Assembly (NCBI GenBank): GCA_002964805.2
Contig: PUDQ02000001.1
Span: forward strand, 7,030,001 to 7,094,000
Direction of reading: 5' to 3'
Source: Trametes villosa
Taxonomy: Eukaryota > Basidiomycota > Agaricomycetes > Polyporales > Polyporaceae
Length of the DNA stretch: 64,000 nucleotides
The position numbers were made by a program, and so were the translations under genes. Shown here piece by piece: positions 58,535 to 64,000 of this stretch (position 1 is its first letter; each line of letters starts with the position of its first letter). The notes beneath the pieces were generated by a model that saw only the letters and a list, made by a program, of their open reading frames with translations, searched no databases and was not told the origin of the DNA.

Positions 58535-59795
58535 CATGACTAACTGCACCCATTAGCTAAGTGCTTCGCTGACACACGGTTCGTCTTCTCCTACCGCCGG
58601 TCCAGGTCAGGAGCCCTCCCCGGTTTATATGGCAGAGCCGTGGATCGCTGTGGCCGGGCGAGGTCTGGCCGAGTCTGAGAATGCGCAGAGCTCACTGATG
58701 TTGAGAAGGTGAAGTCCGTCTTCATATCGCGGACGCTTCAGCGAGTAGCCTCGATATTTGAGCAGTTGTCTGTTGACTCTGCGCTGCGCTTTAAGAGACA
58801 TCTATGCGAATTACCGGTTAACAGATAGTCTTCCAGGGACATATACACTAGAGCTTTATGTTGGACGGTCTGTATGACCTGAGTTATAGATAGCCGTAGG
58901 GAGAATGCCAGTAAAAGTGTGTCGTGTACGAAGCTGCTAGTCGTTACAGTGGTCAAACGAGTCCGAGTCTGGACTGGGGGCAAAACGACGGGCGCCTACA
59001 GGATACAGGTGTCACGTGGTATGACATCCACAAGGCAAGCGGGCGCCTACTGAACGCATCCCTCTGCTCGATACGGAGATGAGCTCGAGGCAGAACAGCC
59101 TCGCTGGCCACACCTGCCACGCTTATTCCTTGACTGCGCATGCTTTGGCCTCTACTTGCGTCCCTCACGACGACTGGGCCTCCGGGCTTCACACTATTCG
59201 CCGGGAGATGGAAGGGCAGCCAGTCTCCAGGGCGACTCCCATGGCTCCCCTGCTCGAACACGTTCCTTGCTTTGTTCCCTCCCAAAGCCAGGCGGTGTCC
59301 TCGCGTGCTTCTGCATTGCTCTGTCGCCCCCCTAGGCGCTCGGCTACACGATAGTAACCCATGCATTGTAGCTGGCCTATCGCGACTTACTAGTCGAACA
59401 AACGGTGCGTTTATCTCGCGACTTACTCTCCCCGTTAACTACCCGCCTCACCGTGCCCACGCGGTCGCCTGCGCTTGGTCTCGGGTGACGCGGGGCGGGT
59501 GACGTCGGTGCAGCCGCTCTAAAAGGCAGGCAAAGCGGTCCGCCGATTGTCTTCCCCCCGCCCTTTGCAAGCTCGTTCCTTGGCTGTCCGCTCATACGCC
59601 CGCGTCCCGCCCATGGCTCGCCCGCTTTGCTGTGGCCGCTTTTTGCTCTGCGCTCGCTATTGTCGTCGCTTGGGCTGCGCGCCCATCGGCCGCTTTGGGC
59701 TCCGTCGCCTTCTGCGCGCGCCCTGCTCTTTGTCGCTTTACGCTGCTGCAGCCGTCGCAGGCGCGCTCGCGAGGGAGGGGAGGGCGGGGGAGAGA

Positions 59796-59801
59796 AGTAT
59801 A
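59796..59801 (+). promoter_or_regulatory. TATA box upstream of the 59.9-kb gene
   Basis: TATATA, 105 bp before the first ATG of the gene at 59906, within a GC-rich promoter; followed by a CT-rich leader (CTCATCCTCTCTCTCTCC). Confidence 0.55.
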
Positions 59802-59905
59802 TATGCCGCGTACGTCGTCCCTGTCTCCTCATCATATCCTACGGTGCTCACACTCGTATTCGCTCTCATCCTCTCTCTCTCTCCCTGCACGCCCGACGAT
59901 CAACG

Positions 59906-60664
59906 ATGCACTCCTCAATCTCCCGCCCCCTGCACCCTATCAACATAAACACCTCGACATACTCCTCCCTAGCTTCGGCTATGACGGATACCTCCGTTCG
60001 CAAGTACACGACAGCTGTAGCAGATGTCTCTATGCGAAGGCATCCGAAGCGCACCCCAGTCCCAACCGCCTTTTTGACGCCCTCCCCCGGGCGCTCACTC
60101 ACGTGGCCGAAGGACACGGCCATCTCCTTCCAATCGGCTAAGGGAGGGAGCATCGAGAACGGAGTCGCGTTCTCTGAGATCCGCAGAGGGCCCTCCGGCA
60201 CCAGGATGCTTGACCCCTCGGGCCCGGTGGTGATCAATGGGGTGCAGCCGGGCCAAATCCAGGCTGAGTTCCGCATCCTGGTATGTTTTCTGCCGGATCG
60301 ACTGTGTCAACTGGTCTGAGAGCGCATCGCAGTGGCCGGGCTACCAGCACATGGGACACTCGTGCAACCTAAATATCAAAGTGGACGGCCGCCCGGTCAC
60401 CCGCTTCCACCTTGCGGCGCAGATCGTCCGCGCGTATGACCGCTATTTCGAGGTGCGTGAAGCTCACGTGACCGCGTTTCTCGCGCAAGCGCTCACGCAG
60501 TCTCTGTACAGCGGGCCCGCTTTTGGATCTACACGGGGCAGAACGAGAACCAGTCGTGGCAGATCGCGGCAGACCACTCGAACTGGCACCTCGTGCTGAA
60601 GTCGGTCTCCAACAGGCACGGGCACGAAGGCGTGTTCCAGGCCGAGGTGGACATCATCTCATGA
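59906..60664 (+). CDS. Conserved small protein of unknown function
   Basis: Exons 59906-60280, 60333-60452, 60512-60664 join in phase to 215 residues. After a variable Ser/Thr/Pro start, the second half looks like a compact globular domain: SGPVVINGVQPGQIQAEFRI, LWPGYQHMGHSCNLNIKVDG, RFHLAAQIVRAYDRYFERA, RFWIYTGQNENQSWQIAADH and KSVSNRHGHEGVFQAEVDII. Cys, His and Trp are well placed but no catalytic motif is recognised. Without a known family nothing can be said about its role. The acceptor of exon 3 was chosen as the CAG at 60509-60511, because the earlier CAG (60498-60500) leaves the conserved-looking FWIYTG segment out of frame. A second in-frame ATG at 59981 is an alternative start. Confidence 0.65.
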
Positions 60665-61502
60665 TCGTCTTGGGCCCCTCTGCAACACTCGCTCTCCTCT
60701 CGGACACTCTCGACGCTGCGCGAACTCGAGCCGGGCTGCGCCCCTAGGTTATTTCTCTATTTATGCATACCCTACCCGCCCCGTATACTCCCCCTCGCCC
60801 ACTCCTAGTTCCTCTACGTTATACCGTCACCTACGCTATCCTCGCCCTCGCATCACATGTATCTGCATCCACATCCACATCCATCCTGTACTTCCCACAC
60901 TCCTGTATCCCTACCGTATCCATTCGTTTCTCTCGCGCACACGCCGTCGTTCTCGCTGGGGCCGTCTTGACTCTTCGCTCTTCTTTCGCTTCTTCCTGCT
61001 GGTCAATCTGTGTCGTGCTCTGTCAGTGTCTCTCTTGTATAGTCTGTTACTCTGCTGCTTTCGCTCTGGTTGGCTGAGTCGTAATGACATCCATGTTTTC
61101 GAGCGCCTCGCTTACTGGAGTTTGGTTGACGAGACCTTGAATGACGATACATACCCAGACGGTAGGTTGTGCCCGATACGAAGTTCCTACCTGAGAACTA
61201 CGTACCGAGCACCTAAGCATCCGCGGGCAGGCGACGATATACCGAGCGTCTCGCAGGGCCTGAGAAGCGTCAGTGTTGCTACAAGACGAAGGATCGGCAA
61301 TGGAACTGTTCGCGACCTTGAAGTGAGACTCGGCTTAGTGTGCAATGCTGCGAATCGCTTTCGTAGGGTACTACAAACACACTCATAAGCCACCCGCGTA
61401 CTCGTAAAGAGAAAGAACACTCACCATATGTTACACTGATATTTGCCGCCGCATCGTACACCTCCCATCCTACCCCGGCTCTTTTACCCGCTCCGCGCCC
61501 GC
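60665..61502. other. Convergent 3' intergenic region
   Basis: 838 bases between the stops of the unknown small protein (plus) and DENR (minus). CT-rich for the first ~400 bases (3' UTR-like). No gene seen. Confidence 0.4.
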
Positions 61503-62452
61503 TCACTCGCCTCCGCCCTTCTTCTTGCTCTTCTCCTCGACCTCGACGACGTTGTCCTTGGGCACGCCCTTCAGCAGCCCGACGCCGTCCTCGATCATCT
61601 CCACGATCTCGCCGCTCACGTCGCCCTGCACGACGATCTCGTCCAGCCCCTGCGGGTTCTTCGTCACCGACGCGCCCGTCGCGAACTTCTGCGCGAAGAA
61701 CTTCGCCGCCTTCTTCAGGTCGACGTCTGGCGCGCCAGGTCAGCGCGTCAGGGTAAAGGGAGAGGGGCGCAAGGGGGAGGGTGAGAGGGGGGGGCGTACC
61801 GAAGTTTTCGAGCCCGTGGATGGCGGTGACGTGCTTGCGCTTGTTGCGCTCTATCCGCTTGATCGTCACCTGTAGCGCAGGCCGTAGATTAGTCCCTGCT
61901 AACTCCTACTACGAGGACGGGGAATCACGTACTTGTGATGCCTAGAGAGTTCAACCCGTTCAGCGTCTCGCCGGTCAAGACAGCAGCTCGCACACGCACC
62001 ATCTTCTTCTTGAGCGCAGTTTCAGCCTTCGCCTCCGCCTTCGCCTCCTTCTTCGCCGTGTCCTTCTCCAGCTTCGACTGCGCCTCCAGGCTCAGCGTCC
62101 CGATCTTCGCCTGCAGCGCCTCTGCATCCCCACCACGCATTCAACAGCACCCCCATCCCTTCAGTCAGCGCGCAGATTCAAAGAGGCCCGGCGGGGGAGG
62201 GGGAACGGGACGCACCCTCGGAGTAGAAGCGGTCGTACAGCGCCTGGTCCTCCTTCTGCAGCCACTCCTTGCATCGCGTGAAGCTCGAGCCGAACTCGCA
62301 GTACTCGACCGGGAAGGAGCACACTGTTCAAGATGTGGGTGCATGTGAGAGATCGGCGCGGATCGCGGGGGACCGTGCGGGTCACCTTGGCAGTAGAGCA
62401 CCTCTACGGGTGGTGTTGGCTCAACGACCCCTGCTCCCTCTGTGCTAGCCAT
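61503..62452 (-). CDS. TMA22: Translation machinery-associated protein 22 (DENR family)
   Basis: Partner of Tma20/MCT-1; recycles post-termination 40S subunits and supports reinitiation. Exons 62452-62386, 62323-62216, 62121-62000, 61941-61933, 61869-61800, 61726-61503 give 199 residues, the usual length. N-terminal zinc-binding region: VEVLYCQVCSFPVEYCEFG with further Cys in FTRCKEWL. A Lys/Ala/Glu helix (about residues 75-98) leads to the SUI1 fold: MASQVTIKRIERNKRKHVTA, IHGLENFDVDLKKAAKFFAQ, KFATGASVTKNPQGLDEIVV, QGDVSGEIVEMIED. The exon 61941-61933 is only 9 nt and encodes Ala-Ser-Gln; without it the SUI1 start does not read through. Start chosen at the first ATG before the Cys cluster. 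Confidence 0.94.
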
Positions 62453-63024
62453 GTTGTATGTTCGTCAAAGGTTTCTGCAAGGCTCGGTGTTCTAGTCGCG
62501 ATGTTGGGGTGGGCGGTCTCGTTAAGCTTGTGCAGGGGGAGCAGATCGCGATCGTACGCAGTGGAGTAGTTGCTCAATCTAATCTTATCTGCCGAGAGCT
62601 TCACTCCGGGATGCGGATCCGCAGTCCGGCGCAGTGTCGCTGCATGTCCGAGTCCTTCGACCAACAACGTTTCGTCAAACATTTGGCTGTTGTTAGATCT
62701 GAGTCCATCCTCGTGCTATACGATTGAACGTGTGCTACTTCTCTGGACTACAACCTCCTCGGTGATGTATCACAAGGTGCTACTTCCTCTATCATATATA
62801 CGACGTGTGCGACGACGGTCCAGCCGGCGGGGGTGCAAGCCAGATCGGATGACAAGGTGACGTGCGTAGCCAAAACAGGATAGCAAGACACTGCAGAGCG
62901 AGTATGGAGAGCGATTATGCGAATGATAGGGTAGTTTTGAACGAGCGGGGGATTAGGAAACTATAGTGTAGACTGCTTCACGACAATCAAGAAGATCGAA
63001 TGGAGATGGGTGAGATGTCCGAGC
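62453..63024. other. Intergenic region
   Basis: 572 bases between the DENR start and the P450 stop, both on the minus strand: promoter of the former and 3' UTR of the latter. No motif or gene seen. Confidence 0.4.
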
Positions 63025-64000
63025 TTAACAGGTTCTGGGCGTGAAGACAAGCTTGCATTCCTTCGTAACGGGGTGAAGGACCTGTTATAGCTGGTCAGTA
63101 AACTCGCGAACTCCGCTTCGAAAATCACTCACGAATGCATCCTTGATCTCCATCGTCTGCTCGTTTGTCTCGGTTAGGTTGGCCGCGATGTCGAAGTTGG
63201 CCGCGATCGAGGCGATAGCGACGCGCAAAACCATGTGTGCGAGGTTTTGGCCGCCGCACATACGGGTTCCAACGCCGAAGGGCATAAGGTATTGGGACAT
63301 CCTAGGTAATACACCGTTAGCGACTAGGGAAGGTCGGAAGAAAGCAGAGCTCTCACCTTGACAGCCTCTCCTCCTCGCCGGCCACACCCTCAACGGAGAG
63401 CCAGCGCTCAGGGAGAAAAGCCTCGGGGCTGGGGAACACCTCCGTGTTGCGGTGCATGCTCCAGGCCTGGGTTCCGACGACAGTGCCGGGAGGCAGGGCG
63501 TAGCCCATCATGTCGAAGGAGTCATCGACCGTCGAGGAAGTGGCGGGAACGACACGCTCGAGAACAGAGGGTGCAGCGCCGTAGATCCTGAGCCCTGTAG
63601 ATGCGGTCACGTCAGATATCTGCTCTACAATCTAGGTAGAGCCCTGTACACACCCTCCTTGACGAAAGCGTTCAGGTAGGGCAGCTTGCAGAGAGTGGCG
63701 AAATCCGGAACCGCTTTGCGATCGGGCATATACTCGTCGAGCTCAGCCTGCAGCTTCCGCATGATGTCTTGGCGACGAGTGAGCTCCCAGAAGAGGTACG
63801 ACAAAGTCGTCGACGAGGTATCGCAACCCGCGACGCTGTGATGGGACTTATGAGAAAGGCAGACTAAGCGGGAGGCGTCTTGACTTACAGGTGTCCCATG
63901 CACTCAGACACGATGTTCTGCACCAGAGTCTCGTCGGAAGTGTTGGGGGCACGGTTCTGGATCATACGCTGGATCAGGGGCGTCTTGACCTCCTTCTCGC
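63025..64000 (-). CDS. Cytochrome P450, C-terminal part (cut by right edge)
   Basis: Haem-thiolate monooxygenase. Exons seen: 64000-63889, 63835-63654, 63594-63357, 63301-63133, 63081-63025. From the edge: EKEVKTPLIQRMIQN; the I-helix VAGCDTSSTTLSYLFWEL with the acidic-Thr oxygen-activation pair; the K-helix ExxR (KEGLRIYG); MMGYALPPGTVVGTQAWSMHR; FLPERWL; and the haem loop FGVGTRMCGGQNLAH with the axial Cys. The last exon ends TKECKLVFTPRTC. The I-helix has AGCDTS where AGxDTT is usual, a conservative change. Loss of an N-terminal anchor cannot be judged since that part lies beyond the window. Class I-fungal type of secondary metabolism or fatty-acid oxidation; no subfamily assigned. Confidence 0.93.

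Larger units (their letters stand above)
55099..59905. other. 4.8-kb gene-free interval
   Basis: No frame here has splice-supported or family-like coding sequence. The first ~350 bases are CT-rich (3' UTR of the MFS gene). From 56.2 to 58.6 kb the octamer TACCGCAG or its complement occurs at least eight times (56241, 57478, 57508, 57603, 57763, 57832, 58489, 58517), and two strong inverted repeats lie at 58358-58398 and 58479-58534. From about 59.4 kb the sequence becomes the promoter and leader of the next gene, with TATATA at 59796-59801. May be a relic of mobile DNA or a noncoding transcript locus. Confidence 0.5.

Noticed and set aside
55099..59905. CRISPR-like array from the repeated octamer
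   Set aside because: Spacing is irregular, units are only 8 nt, orientations are mixed, and the genome is eukaryotic.

Overview
The window is nuclear DNA of a filamentous basidiomycete, most likely a wood-decay member of the Agaricomycetes. The signs are: GC-rich intron-dense genes on both strands, almost all introns 48-66 bases long with GT(A/G)(A/C)G donors, Ser/Pro/Ala-rich tails on housekeeping proteins, and genes typical of these fungi (F-box protein, CE15-type glucuronoyl esterase, P450, class II DAHP synthase, aerolysin-like proteins). All gene models were spliced by hand from frame continuity, splice signals and recalled family signatures; nothing was searched or aligned by computer. 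No tRNA, rRNA, CRISPR array or intact transposon was recognised.

Layout. 1-6 kb: a NUP98-type FG nucleoporin (cut by the left edge) divergent from the second-largest RNA polymerase I subunit. 6.5-15.5 kb: three minus-strand genes, for a long disordered protein with a histone-fold-like segment, a C2H2 zinc-finger protein and a large Ser/Pro-rich protein. 15.7-18.6 kb: an NDUFAF5-type complex I assembly factor convergent with TRM10 (stops 7 bp apart). 19.3-24.7 kb: ATG22-like vacuolar transporter, F-box protein, acyl-protein thioesterase. 24.8-34.3 kb: THYN1-type EVE protein divergent from PP4 regulatory subunit 3, then a WHI3-like RNA-binding protein.

35.7-44.3 kb is the accessory part: a small membrane protein, a CE15 esterase with broken reading frames near its end, a 16-exon class II DAHP synthase, and two aerolysin-like genes. 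The second aerolysin-like gene is preceded by a decayed copy of the DAHP synthase 3' end, so a block (DAHP synthase tail + aerolysin-like gene + promoter) was duplicated. Beyond it a separate diverged direct repeat of about 450 bp occurs twice (44.6 and 45.4 kb).

46.1-55.1 kb: mitochondrial methionyl-tRNA synthetase divergent from a UBA-TPR-J-domain auxilin (Swa2 type), then an MFS drug/polyamine-type transporter. 55.1-59.9 kb is a 4.8-kb gene-free interval with many TACCGCAG octamers and two strong inverted repeats. 59.9-64 kb: an unknown conserved small protein, the DENR/TMA22 translation factor and a P450 cut by the right edge.

Most neighbours are unrelated in function. They share compact divergent promoters (about 230-720 bp) and near-abutting 3' ends. 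Exon structure is unusually fine-grained: internal exons of 9, 12, 16, 19, 20 and 27 nt, first coding exons of 6 and 9 nt, and three probable GC-AG introns.
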